DNA from: Streptomyces griseus | GTDB lineage: Bacteria > Actinomycetota > Actinomycetes > Streptomycetales > Streptomycetaceae | Direction of reading: 5' to 3' | Length of the DNA stretch: 64,000 bases | Assembly (NCBI RefSeq): GCF_900460065.1 | Contig: NZ_UAVD01000012.1 | Span: 62,001 to 126,000 of the forward strand | Shown: piece by piece, positions 35,594-43,339 of the stretch | Layout of the letters: every line of letters begins with the position of its first letter | Position numbering within the stretch: the first letter of the stretch is position 1 | Program-made: the position numbers and the translations under genes | Notes under the pieces: model-generated | The model's input: the letters and a program-made list of their open reading frames with translations, nothing else | Told to the model about the DNA's origin: nothing | The model's database searches: none

Positions 35594-35631
35594 CCGAAGG
35601 GGCGCTTCCCGGCCGGGAAGCGCCCCTTCGG
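35594..35631. terminator. 38-bp perfect palindrome after phoP
   Basis: CCGAAGGGGCGCTTCCCGG (35594-35612) is followed directly by its exact complement (35613-35631). It lies between the convergent phoP and lipoprotein genes and should act as a bidirectional terminator; the perfect symmetry with no loop also allows cruciform extrusion. Confidence 0.8.
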
Positions 35632-35671
35632 TGTACTCAGGCGTTCGGCGTTACGGGGCCGGAGTCCCGCG

Positions 35672-36355
35672 TCAGTCGGCCGCGGGCACCGAGGCGGAGT
35701 CGCCCGTGCCGGTCTCGCCCTGCGCGCCCTCGGTGCCCGCGCCGCTCTCCGGCGTGCCGGGCGTCTCGCCCTCGCCGGACGCGTCGCCGGACGCGTCGGC
35801 CGACGGCGTCGGGGTGGGCTTCGGCGCGGGCGCCTCCGCCTTCGGGCTGGGGCCGAAGTCCTTGAAGAAGCCCTCGGCGGGGAACACGCTGGCGCCGAGG
35901 CCGACGTCGCCGGTCCGGCTGAGCTTGAAGACGACCTGCTGGACGTCGCCGTTGCGCGCCGCCTCGCCGCTGTTCTCGATCACGGCGGCGGCGTTGCCCT
36001 TGCCGCCGATGGTGACCTGGCCGCCGGCCGGGACCACGATGGGGCCGTTGCCCTTGGCGGCCTGGAGCTTCACCTCGACGTTGCTGCCGGGCAGCGTGAC
36101 CGACTCCAGCACCTCGCGCTCGGTGCCTTCGTTGAACAGCGTCGCGGCGACGACGGCCGGGCCGTCCGCGCCGCCCTCGGGCTGCGTGAGCACGTTCACG
36201 TTCTGGATCTTGATGTCGCCCACCGTGGTGGCCGGGTTGTCCGGCCTGATCTTGAGCGTCTCGGCGTTGTTGCCCGCCGCGCAGGCGGACAGGGAGACGA
36301 TCGAGATGGCGGTGGCGGCGGCGGCGAGGGCGCCGTGTCGAAGGCTGCGGCTCAC
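35672..36355 (-). CDS. DUF461-type secreted lipoprotein
   Basis: A 227-residue lipoprotein. The signal peptide ends in the lipobox LSAC (Cys at residue 25), followed by a beta-sandwich-like domain (residues 30-165) and a Pro/Ser/Gly/Glu-rich tail of 60 residues. The domain resembles the PCuAC/DUF461 fold, but the Met/His copper ligands of PCuAC are not evident. It is always found beside phoRP and carD in Streptomyces. Start ATG 36355. Confidence 0.8.
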   Translation of the reverse strand: MSRSLRHGALAAAATAISIVSLSACAAGNNAETLKIRPDNPATTVGDIKIQNVNVLTQPEGGADGPAVVAATLFNEGTEREVLESVTLPGSNVEVKLQAAKGNGPIVVPAGGQVTIGGKGNAAAVIENSGEAARNGDVQQVVFKLSRTGDVGLGASVFPAEGFFKDFGPSPKAEAPAPKPTPTPSADASGDASGEGETPGTPESGAGTEGAQGETGTGDSASVPAAD

Positions 36356-36429
36356 GGCGGCGGCAACTCCTTGAACGAGTCGGACTGCGGACTTCGGACG
36401 TCAGTCGTCGAGCGGTGGTGTAAAGCCGC

Positions 36430-36455
36430 CCTAAGGGTGTGTCAGCGGCCTTAGG
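36430..36455. promoter_or_regulatory. inverted repeat CCTAAGG-N12-CCTTAGG
   Basis: A perfect 7-base inverted repeat with a 12-base spacer lies 75 bases upstream of the lipoprotein start. On the minus strand its arms flank the expected promoter region. The regulator is unknown. Confidence 0.5.
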
Positions 36456-37032
36456 CTACCGAGCCGCCGCGCCCGGCCTGCACCCGACCCGCCCCTACGC
36501 GTTCCGGCTCTTGCCCGGCGGTGGCGAGGGAGGCGCCGGGAGGCCGGGGCCGCGCGTCCTCCGAAGAGGCCGAGCGGTGTTCTACCGGCGGGTACGCCAT
36601 GGGGCGTTCACATAATCCGGGTGATCAATTCTTCTGCCCGCTCCGGGGCGGCGTGGTGGTTTCTTCGCCATTCCCGGCTTCGCGGGGGAAAGGGACCGGG
36701 CGCCATGTGGCTTGATCAATTTCATTGCGGTCGGACAGTTACGCCCGTACGGGCGAGCGATCATCGAACGGAGTACGGAATGATGGTCATCTCGAAACCG
36801 ACAAAACGGGACTTTCGTCCCCTTCTGTAAGGCATCGGGGCCATGTGACGCGGGTGTTTCGCTCCGGGCGCACAGTGGCTCCGACCTGCGAATACCGTCT
36901 TCCGGAAGCCTTCCGCAGCACGTTCGTGTCGCTGTTGTCAAGCCCCGAGATATGCCCTGACCTGCGAAAACGCCATTCAGGAGATGCGATTCTCGTGTTA
37001 CTCTGGATAGCCACGGAAGGGGTACCTGTCAC
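36456..37032. promoter_or_regulatory. long AT-richer region upstream of carD, no gene
   Basis: About 580 bases without a credible gene. From 36590 to 37030 the GC content falls to roughly 55-60 percent. Elements visible are a small hairpin GGGAC-TTTC-GTCCC at about 36811-36824, two copies of GACCTGCGAA (36883-36892 and 36959-36968), and a -10-like TACTCT near 37000 followed by GGAAGGGG before carD. The reading frames here look random in codon use. Confidence 0.55.
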
Positions 37033-37515
37033 ATGACGTTCAAGGTTGGCGACACCGTGGTCTATCCCCATCACGGGGCCGCGCTGATCGAGGCTATCGA
37101 AACTCGCCAGATCAAAGGCGTGGACAAGACCTACTTGGTGCTCAAGGTCGCCCAGGGCGACTTGACGGTTCGTGTGCCGGCGGACAATGCGGAGTTCGTG
37201 GGCGTGCGCGACGTGGTCGGGCAGGACGGACTGGACCGGGTCTTCGAGGTGCTGCGCGCACCGTATGCCGAGGAGCCGACGAACTGGTCCCGGCGCTACA
37301 AGGCAAATCTCGAAAAGCTCGCCTCCGGCGATGTCATCAAGGTCGCCGAGGTAGTGCGTGACCTGTGGCGTCGGGAGCGCGAGCGCGGTCTCTCCGCCGG
37401 AGAGAAGCGCATGCTCGCCAAGGCCCGCCAGATCCTGGTGAGCGAGCTCGCTCTCGCGGAAAACACGAATGAGGACAAGGCCGAGGCTCTGCTCGACGAG
37501 GTCCTCGCGTCCTGA
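37033..37515 (+). CDS. carD: CarD/CdnL-family RNA polymerase-binding regulator
   Basis: A 160-residue global transcription factor. Residues 1-55 form the RNAP-interacting Tudor-like domain ([20 protein letters not shown]), and the C-terminal helical domain contains the DNA-contacting Trp region ([16 protein letters not shown]) seen in mycobacterial CarD. It stabilises open complexes at rRNA and other promoters. The carD-ispD-ispF order is conserved in actinobacteria. Confidence 0.96.
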   Translation: MTFKVGDTVVYPHHGAALIEAIETRQIKGVDKTYLVLKVAQGDLTVRVPADNAEFVGVRDVVGQDGLDRVFEVLRAPYAEEPTNWSRRYKANLEKLASGDVIKVAEVVRDLWRRERERGLSAGEKRMLAKARQILVSELALAENTNEDKAEALLDEVLAS

Positions 37516-37556
37516 AACCGGACCACTCCGGCTCGTGCCGCCGGAGATCGCCGGTT
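37516..37556 (+). terminator. nested inverted repeat after carD
   Basis: AACCGG (37516-37521) pairs with CCGGTT (37551-37556), and CTCCGG (37526-37531) pairs with CCGGAG (37541-37546), with 4-base internal bulges. It starts right at the carD stop and probably attenuates read-through. Confidence 0.55.
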
Positions 37557-37893
37557 CGATGAAGTTGTATGAATGTGCCGCGGTGCCCGCTGACCAGCCG
37601 TTTTCACGCTGTGTTGTCGGGCGCTGCGGCATGTCCGGACCGCATCCGGTGCCCGACTGCCGGTAGCCCCGTGCCCGCGGACGTCCGTCCGCGTGTGCGA
37701 CGGCCGTCGGTGAGAGGGCGGCCCCCGTGCTGCGTGAGCGCCCCGCGCGACCCGCGCTCGACCGGGTGTCACGGAAGGGGCCCGGTGCGAGCCCGGGGCG
37801 TCACGCCCGGCTCGCTGGGCCCCTACCCATGTCGGTCGTGGAAACAAACCTGCCGAACCTTCGGACCTTTCTCGGACCTTCGGAGTGCAACCG
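37557..37893 (+). promoter_or_regulatory. carD-ispD intergenic region
   Basis: These 337 bases hold no gene that I can support. A direct repeat TCGGACCTT occurs twice at about 37861-37881, directly before the CGGAG ribosome binding site of ispD. Any ispD promoter would lie here. Confidence 0.4.
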
Positions 37894-38661
37894 ATGTCAT
37901 CGACGCCACCCCCGACCGACCGGCCGCGCCCTCCCCGTACCGCCGCGGTGATCCCCGCGGCCGGGCGGGGCGTGCGACTCGGTCCGGGCACGCCCAAGGC
38001 CCTTCGGGCGCTCGGCGGGACGCCCATGCTGATCCACGCCATCCGCGCCATGGCCGCGTCCCGGGCCGTCTCCCTCGTCGTGGTCGTCGCCCCGCCGGAC
38101 GGCGCGCCCGAGGTGAAGCACCTCCTCGACGAGCACGCGCTGCCCGAGCGCACCGACTACCTGGTGGTGCCGGGCGGTGAGACCCGCCAGGAGTCCGTCC
38201 GCCTGGGCCTCGACGCACTGCCCGAGGACATCTCCGCCGTGCTGGTCCACGACGCCGCCCGCCCCCTCGTGCCGGTCGACACGGTCGACGCCGTCGCCTC
38301 GGCCGTACGGGACGGAGCACCCGCCGTCGTGCCCGCGCTGCCCCTCGCGGACACCGTCAAGGAGGTGGAGCCGGCCGGCACGCCCGGGGAGCCGGAGCCG
38401 GTGCTCGCCACCCCCGTACGGGCCAGGCTGCGCGCGGTGCAGACGCCGCAGGGCTTCGACCGGGACACGCTGGTGCGCGCGCACGCCGAGGTCGCGGTCG
38501 ACGGCGAGGGCGCCACGGACGACGCGGGCATGGTGGAGCGGCTCGGCGCGCCCGTGGTCGTCGTCCCCGGCCACGAGGAGGCGTTCAAGGTGACCCGGCC
38601 GCTCGATCTGGTGCTGGCCGAGGCGGTACTCGCCCGCAGGAGGGCCAACGATGGTTTCTGA
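37894..38661 (+). CDS. ispD: 2-C-methyl-D-erythritol 4-phosphate cytidylyltransferase
   Basis: A 255-residue enzyme of the MEP isoprenoid pathway, joining CTP and MEP to CDP-ME. The CTP-binding loop is [21 protein letters not shown] (with Arg and Lys), and the conserved blocks [26 protein letters not shown] and [11 protein letters not shown] are intact. ATG 37894 is chosen since CGGAG stands eight bases upstream; GTG 37885 would add three residues. Its end overlaps ispF by 11 bases. Confidence 0.95.
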   Translation: MSSTPPPTDRPRPPRTAAVIPAAGRGVRLGPGTPKALRALGGTPMLIHAIRAMAASRAVSLVVVVAPPDGAPEVKHLLDEHALPERTDYLVVPGGETRQESVRLGLDALPEDISAVLVHDAARPLVPVDTVDAVASAVRDGAPAVVPALPLADTVKEVEPAGTPGEPEPVLATPVRARLRAVQTPQGFDRDTLVRAHAEVAVDGEGATDDAGMVERLGAPVVVVPGHEEAFKVTRPLDLVLAEAVLARRRANDGF

Positions 38662-39169
38662 GACCCCCGGCGCGGGAAGCCCCGCCGCCCCCGTCATCCC
38701 GCTCGTCGGCATCGGCACCGACATCCACGCCTTCGAGGAGGGCCGCAAGCTGTGGTGCGCGGGCCTGAAGTGGGAGGGCGAGGGGCCGGGACTGGCCGGC
38801 CATTCGGACGCCGACGTCGTCGCGCACGCCGCGTGCAACGCGCTGTTCTCCGCCGCCGGCCTCGGTGACCTCGGGCAGCACTTCGGCACCGGCCGCCCCG
38901 AGTGGTCCGGGGCCGCGGGCATCACGCTGCTCACCGAGGCCGCCCGGATCGTCCGCGCCGGGGGCTTCGAGATCGGGAACGTCGCCGTCCAGGTCGTCGG
39001 CTCGCGTCCGAAGATCGGCAAGCGGCGCGAGGAGGCGCAGAAGGTGCTGTCCGAGGCCGTGGGCGCCCCGGTCTCGCTCTCCGCCGCCACCTCCGACGGG
39101 CTCGGCTTCACCGGCCGCGGCGAGGGCATCGCCGGCCTCGCGACCGCCCTGGTCTACCGCACCGCCTGA
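38651..39169 (+). CDS. ispF: 2-C-methyl-D-erythritol 2,4-cyclodiphosphate synthase
   Basis: A 172-residue enzyme converting CDP-ME 2-phosphate to MEcPP. The metal ligands are present in GIGTDIHAF (Asp and His) and in [15 protein letters not shown] (His). The substrate loop SGAAGITLL and the C-terminal [15 protein letters not shown] are conserved. The start lies inside the ispD end, so the two are translationally coupled. About 20 residues precede the usual family start. Confidence 0.96.
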   Translation: MVSETPGAGSPAAPVIPLVGIGTDIHAFEEGRKLWCAGLKWEGEGPGLAGHSDADVVAHAACNALFSAAGLGDLGQHFGTGRPEWSGAAGITLLTEAARIVRAGGFEIGNVAVQVVGSRPKIGKRREEAQKVLSEAVGAPVSLSAATSDGLGFTGRGEGIAGLATALVYRTA

Positions 39170-39192
39170 GGCCCGGGCGGCACCCGGGCCCG

Positions 39193-39249
39193 CTCCTCCT
39201 GCACATCACTTGCACGTACGCTGAAGACGCAAGCGATGTGCAGGAGGAG
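39193..39249 (+). promoter_or_regulatory. long hairpin covering the ribosome binding site of the acetyltransferase gene
   Basis: CTCCTCCTGCACATC (39193-39207) and GATGTGCAGGAGGAG (39235-39249) pair perfectly; after one mismatch the stem continues with CTTGC/GCAAG (39209-39213 and 39229-39233). The right arm contains the AGGAGGAGG Shine-Dalgarno of the gene starting at 39256. A -10-like TACGCT (39217-39222) lies in the loop. In an ispF read-through transcript the hairpin would hide the ribosome binding site; in DNA it could be an operator. Confidence 0.7.
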
Positions 39250-39255
39250 GCGGAA

Positions 39256-40056
39256 GTGGCACCGGCGACCAGCGCGACCACGGTGACGGCGGGGACGGCG
39301 GCCGACCGGGCCGACGCCCACAGGACCCACGGGGACGCCGCACACGCCGGGACACCCGGGAGCTCCGGACCCGGCAGGACCCACGGAGACGCCGGGCGCG
39401 TCGGGACCTCCGGAGACGTCGAACGGGCCGGGTTCCCCGAGCGCGCAGGGTTCCCCGAGGACGTCGAATACGTCGTGCGCACCGCCACCGCCGACGACCT
39501 CGGCGGAGCGCGGGCCGTGATGCTCGACACCGTCTACCGCGACCTGAAGTCCGGCTACGTACCCCGCTGGCACGCCGACATCATCGACCCCGGGGCCGCC
39601 TACCTCCGCCCGGAGCGCTGCACCCTGCTCGTCGTCGAGCACCGGGGCGAGATCGTCGCCACCGGGGCCGTGCGCGACCGGGGCCCCCAGGCGCCGCCCA
39701 ACCCCCCGTGGGTCGCCGAGCGCTTCCCCTCCGGGACCACCGCGCAGCTCTGCCGGATCTATGTGCGCCCCGAGCACCGCCGGCACGGACTGGCCCGGCG
39801 ACTGGTGCGCGAGCTGGCGGAGTTCGCCGCCCGGGCCGGGGGCTACGAGGCGCTGTACCTGCACACCGACCCCGCCGTGCCGGGCGCCGAGCCCTTCTGG
39901 CGTTCGCTGGCCCGCGAGGTGTGCGACGAGCGGACACTGCCCGGGGGCGGGCAGGGGATCGTCCACTTCGAGCTGCCGCTGCCCGGGGCCGCGCCCGCCT
40001 CCGCCGGCGGCTCCGCCCGGACCTCGCGCACTGCCCGGACCGCCCCCGCCCATTAG
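39256..40056 (+). CDS. GNAT family N-acetyltransferase
   Basis: A 266-residue protein. Residues 1-70 are low complexity with repeated RTHGDA and AGFPE units, and residues 72-245 form a GNAT domain: the N-terminal VRTATADDLGGARAVM, the acetyl-CoA loop CRIYVRPEHRRHGLARRLV (R-R-x-G-x-A) and the C-terminal strand EALYLHTDP. GTG 39256 is chosen for its strong AGGAGGAGG. The C-terminal 20 residues are again Ala/Ser/Arg-rich. The acetyl acceptor is unknown. Confidence 0.85.
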   Translation: MAPATSATTVTAGTAADRADAHRTHGDAAHAGTPGSSGPGRTHGDAGRVGTSGDVERAGFPERAGFPEDVEYVVRTATADDLGGARAVMLDTVYRDLKSGYVPRWHADIIDPGAAYLRPERCTLLVVEHRGEIVATGAVRDRGPQAPPNPPWVAERFPSGTTAQLCRIYVRPEHRRHGLARRLVRELAEFAARAGGYEALYLHTDPAVPGAEPFWRSLAREVCDERTLPGGGQGIVHFELPLPGAAPASAGGSARTSRTARTAPAH

Positions 40057-40057
40057 A

Positions 40058-40080
40058 TGACAATCGTTTTCATATAAGGT
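40058..40080 (+). promoter_or_regulatory. candidate Zur box overlapping the promoter of the SBP-permease-MFS operon
   Basis: TGACAATCGTTTTCA (40058-40072) matches the Streptomyces Zur box TGAAAATGATTTTCA at 12 of 15 positions, and flanking A/T extends the symmetry to 17 bases. A -10-like TAAGGT (40075-40080) follows at once and ends six bases before the ATG at 40087, so a repressor here would occupy the -10/-35 spacer. The DmdR iron box (TTAGGTTAGGCTAACC type) is a clearly different sequence. Confidence 0.72.
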
Positions 40081-40086
40081 CGTCGC

Positions 40087-41613
40087 ATGCCCACCTCCCG
40101 CCCCCGCCTTCCCCGCCGCCGCGTCGCGCTGCCCCTGGCCGCCGCCACGCTCCTCGTGCCCGTCGCCACCGCCTGCACCTCGTCCACGGACTCCGGCGGC
40201 GACCAGCGGCTGAAGGTGGCCATGGCCTTCCCGCCCGCCCAGGCCATGTCCCCGTACGGCGACGACGCCGTGACCCTGAGCCGGCTCGCCGTCGTCGAGG
40301 GACTCACCCGGCTCGACCGGAACGGGAAGGCCGAGCCCGCGCTTGCCGCCTCCTGGAAGCGCGACGGCGAGCGGGGCTGGACGTTCGAGGTCCGCGACGG
40401 CGCCGTCTTCCAGGACGGGACGACACTCGACGCCGCAGCCGTGGTCCGCTCGCTGACCGCCGCGCAGAAGGCGTCCCCCAAGCCCCGCGTGCTGTCCGAC
40501 ACCACCCTGACCGCCACGGCCGAGGGCGCGAGCACCGTACGGATCACGACACGGGACGCCGACCCGCTGCTGCCCCAGCGGCTGGCCAACCCGTCACTGA
40601 GCATCCTGTCCGCCAACGCGTACGGAAAGGACGGCGGACAGGTGGCCCCCGCCGGGCACGCCACCGGACCCTTCACCCTGGCCAAGCTCAACGGCGCGGT
40701 CAGCGCCACCCTGGAGCGCAACGACACCTACTGGGGCTCCAAGGCGAAGGCCCCCGGCGCCGACGTCAAGTTCGTCGCCGACGGCACCGCCCGCGCCAAC
40801 GCGCTGCGGACGAAGGACGTCGACGTCGCCGAGTACGTACCGATCTCGCAGGCCTCACTGCTCGGCGACGGCCTGGTCCACGAGTTCCCCTCCGCCCGCA
40901 CCAACGGCCTCTCCCTCAACACCGAACGCGGCGTCTTCGCCGACCCGGCGATGCGCGCCGCCGCCCGCGAGGCCATCGACCCCCGAGCGCTGGTCGACGG
41001 CGTCTACGAGGGGCGCGCCGACGCCGCCCAAGGGCTGCTGGGCCCCGGCGTCCCCTGGGCCGCCGACCTGCGCACCGCCCCCACCGGCCGCGCGGAGGCG
41101 GCGGCCCCGGCCGAGGTGAGGAAGACGAAGGAGATCGTCCTCGCCACCTACACCAACCGCCCCGAGCTGCCCGAGGCCGCCACCGTCGTCCAGCAGCAGC
41201 TGGAGAAGCGCGGCTTCACCGTCAAGCAGGTCGTCCGCGACTACGCGCAGATGGAGGCCGACGCCCTCGCCGGGAAGTACGACGCGTTCATCCAGGCCCG
41301 CAACACCCTCCTGGACACCGCCGACCCGGTCTCCTACCTCGCCTCCGACTTCACCTGCGACGGCAGCTTCAACATCACCCAGCTCTGCGCGAAGCCCGTC
41401 GACGCCGCCGTCGACAAGGCCGCCGCCCTCGCCGACACCGACGCCCGCCACCGGGCCGAGATGACCGCCGAGGCCGCGATCCTCGGCTCCGACGCCCTCG
41501 TACCGCTCGTCCACGAGCGCTTCGTGCAGGGGTACGACGACAACCGCGTCCACGGCGTCGCCCTCGACCCCATGGAGCGCACCCTCATCACCGCCGACAC
41601 CCGCGTCGAGTGA
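40087..41613 (+). CDS. ABC transporter substrate-binding lipoprotein, family 5 (Opp/Nik/Cnt type)
   Basis: A 508-residue lipoprotein. The signal PRRRVALPLAAATLLVPVATAC ends in lipobox ATAC (Cys at residue 31), and the mature part is a cluster C (SBP_bac_5) binding protein: LKVAMAFPPAQAMSPYG, the AVVEGLTRLDRNGKAEPALA start of the fold and the WTFEVRDGAVFQDGT motif. Family members bind peptides, nickel or metallophores such as staphylopine. The gene is first in a three-gene operon behind a candidate Zur box and seems leaderless, so zinc starvation is the likely inducer. The ligand is inferred, not seen. Confidence 0.87.
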   Translation: MPTSRPRLPRRRVALPLAAATLLVPVATACTSSTDSGGDQRLKVAMAFPPAQAMSPYGDDAVTLSRLAVVEGLTRLDRNGKAEPALAASWKRDGERGWTFEVRDGAVFQDGTTLDAAAVVRSLTAAQKASPKPRVLSDTTLTATAEGASTVRITTRDADPLLPQRLANPSLSILSANAYGKDGGQVAPAGHATGPFTLAKLNGAVSATLERNDTYWGSKAKAPGADVKFVADGTARANALRTKDVDVAEYVPISQASLLGDGLVHEFPSARTNGLSLNTERGVFADPAMRAAAREAIDPRALVDGVYEGRADAAQGLLGPGVPWAADLRTAPTGRAEAAAPAEVRKTKEIVLATYTNRPELPEAATVVQQQLEKRGFTVKQVVRDYAQMEADALAGKYDAFIQARNTLLDTADPVSYLASDFTCDGSFNITQLCAKPVDAAVDKAAALADTDARHRAEMTAEAAILGSDALVPLVHERFVQGYDDNRVHGVALDPMERTLITADTRVE

Positions 41614-41617
41614 CCGC

Positions 41618-43339
41618 GTGAAGTACCTCGCCGGACGGATCGGTGCGCTGCTCGCCGTCGTCGTGGTGATCGGGCTGCTGCCCTGGCTGACCCGGACCGA
41701 CCCGGCCCGAACGATCCTGCACGCCCGGTACGCCGACCGGGCCCCGACACCCGAGACCCTCGCCGCGATCCGCGCCGAGACCGGGCTCGACGGCGGGCCG
41801 TGGCAGGTCCTGGGCGACTGGCTCGGCGGGCTGTTCCGGGGCGACCTGGGGGAGTCCTGGGTCTCCGGCCAGCCCGTCGGGCCGGACGTCACGGCCGCCC
41901 TCGGCAACTCCCTCACCCTGATGGCCGTCTCGCTCGCCGTCGCCGTACTCCTCGCCCTCGCCCTGAGCGCCCCCACCCTCCGGCGCGGGGCCGCGCGCCG
42001 GATCGTCCGGGTGCGCGCCGGAGCGGGCGCGGCGGTGCTCGCCGCACTGCCGGAATTCCTCCTCGCCGCCGTCCTGGCCACCGTCCTCGCCGTACACCTC
42101 GGCTGGTTCCCCGCGCTCGGCTGGGGCGCCCCCGACCAACTCGTGCTGCCCGCCCTCGCCATGGGCGTCCCCGCCGGGGCGCTGCTCGGCCGGCTCCTGG
42201 ACGACGCCCTGCCCGGCGCCTTCGCCGAACCCTGGGCCCGGGCCGCCGCCGCGAGCGGCCTGCCGGGCCGCGTCATCGCCCGGCACGCCCTGCGCCGGAC
42301 GCTCCCGGGCCTGCTGCCCCAGCTCGGCCTGGTCGCGGTCGGACTCACCGGCGGAGCGGTCGCCGTCGAGACCCTGTACGCGATCCCCGGCCTCGGCGGC
42401 ACCGCCCTGGCCGCCGCCCTCGCCCAGGACCTGCCCGTCCTCCAGGCGACCGTGCTCGTCCTGCTGCTCCTCGGCGTCGCCGCCGGGCTGGCCTCCCGCC
42501 TCGCCGTCCGCGCCCTGCTCGGACCCGCCCTCACCGACCGGGCGCTGCCCGCCCTCGTCGCGCCCCGGCTGCCCGGCCGCCGCGCGCTCGCCGTCGCCGC
42601 GCTCGTCCTCGGCGGCCTCCTGGTCGCCGTCACCGTCGCGGGCCTCCTGCGCGACCCCCTCCACGTCGACACGGCCGCCCGGCTCGCTGGCCCGTCCGCC
42701 GCGCACCCCCTCGGCACCGACCACCTCGGCCGCGACGTCCTCGCCCGCCTCGGCCACGGCGCGGCCCGCACCGCGCTGGCCGCCGTCGCGGTGGGGGCCG
42801 TCACCCTGCTGCTCGGCCTGCTCCTCGGGGCCGTCCGCGCCGGAGCGCTCACCGAGACGGCGAACGCGCTCCCCGCCGTCCTCGCCGGCCTCGTCGTCGC
42901 GGGCATCGCCGGACCGGGCCCCTGGGGCGCCGCCGCCGCGGTGGCCGCCGTCGCCTGGGCCCCGCTCGCCGCCCACACCGCCGCCCTGCACGCCCAGGAG
43001 AAGGCGGCCCCGCACCTCACCGCCGCCGTCGCCCTCGGCGCGGACCGGGCCCACCTCCTGCGCCGCCACATCCTGCCCGGGGTCCTGCCGCCGGTGGCAC
43101 GCCACGCCCTGCTCCGCGTCCCGGCCATCGCGCTGGCCCTCGCCTCCCTCGGCTTCCTCGGACTCGGCACGCGGGCCCCGGCGCCGGAGTGGGGGCGGAT
43201 GCTGTCGGAGAACATGCCGTACGCCGAACGTGCCCCGTGGGCCGTCCTCGCCCCCGCCGCAGCGCTCGCCGTCCTGGGCGCCCTGGCCGTCCTCACCTCG
43301 GCGGCGGTACGCGGGCGCACCCCGGCGGGACCGAAGTGA
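41618..43339 (+). CDS. fused Opp-type ABC permease (OppB plus OppC in one chain)
   Basis: A 573-residue membrane protein. The first half (residues 1-300) has the OppB layout, including a periplasmic stretch DLGESWVSGQPVGPDV, membrane segments and the EAA-like loop EPWARAAAASGLPGRVIARHALRRTL. The second half (320-573) has the OppC signature HPLGTDHLGRDVLARLGHGAART and its own EAA-like loop ALGADRAHLLRRHILPGV. Normally these are separate proteins. GTG 41618 follows the binding-protein stop by four bases. No ATPase gene follows, so an ATPase must be supplied in trans or import is lost. Confidence 0.88.
   Translation: MKYLAGRIGALLAVVVVIGLLPWLTRTDPARTILHARYADRAPTPETLAAIRAETGLDGGPWQVLGDWLGGLFRGDLGESWVSGQPVGPDVTAALGNSLTLMAVSLAVAVLLALALSAPTLRRGAARRIVRVRAGAGAAVLAALPEFLLAAVLATVLAVHLGWFPALGWGAPDQLVLPALAMGVPAGALLGRLLDDALPGAFAEPWARAAAASGLPGRVIARHALRRTLPGLLPQLGLVAVGLTGGAVAVETLYAIPGLGGTALAAALAQDLPVLQATVLVLLLLGVAAGLASRLAVRALLGPALTDRALPALVAPRLPGRRALAVAALVLGGLLVAVTVAGLLRDPLHVDTAARLAGPSAAHPLGTDHLGRDVLARLGHGAARTALAAVAVGAVTLLLGLLLGAVRAGALTETANALPAVLAGLVVAGIAGPGPWGAAAAVAAVAWAPLAAHTAALHAQEKAAPHLTAAVALGADRAHLLRRHILPGVLPPVARHALLRVPAIALALASLGFLGLGTRAPAPEWGRMLSENMPYAERAPWAVLAPAAALAVLGALAVLTSAAVRGRTPAGPK

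Noticed and set aside
36582..36941. 119-codon minus-strand frame upstream of carD
   Set aside because: No ribosome binding site, codon use not biased to GC3, and no similarity to known families.
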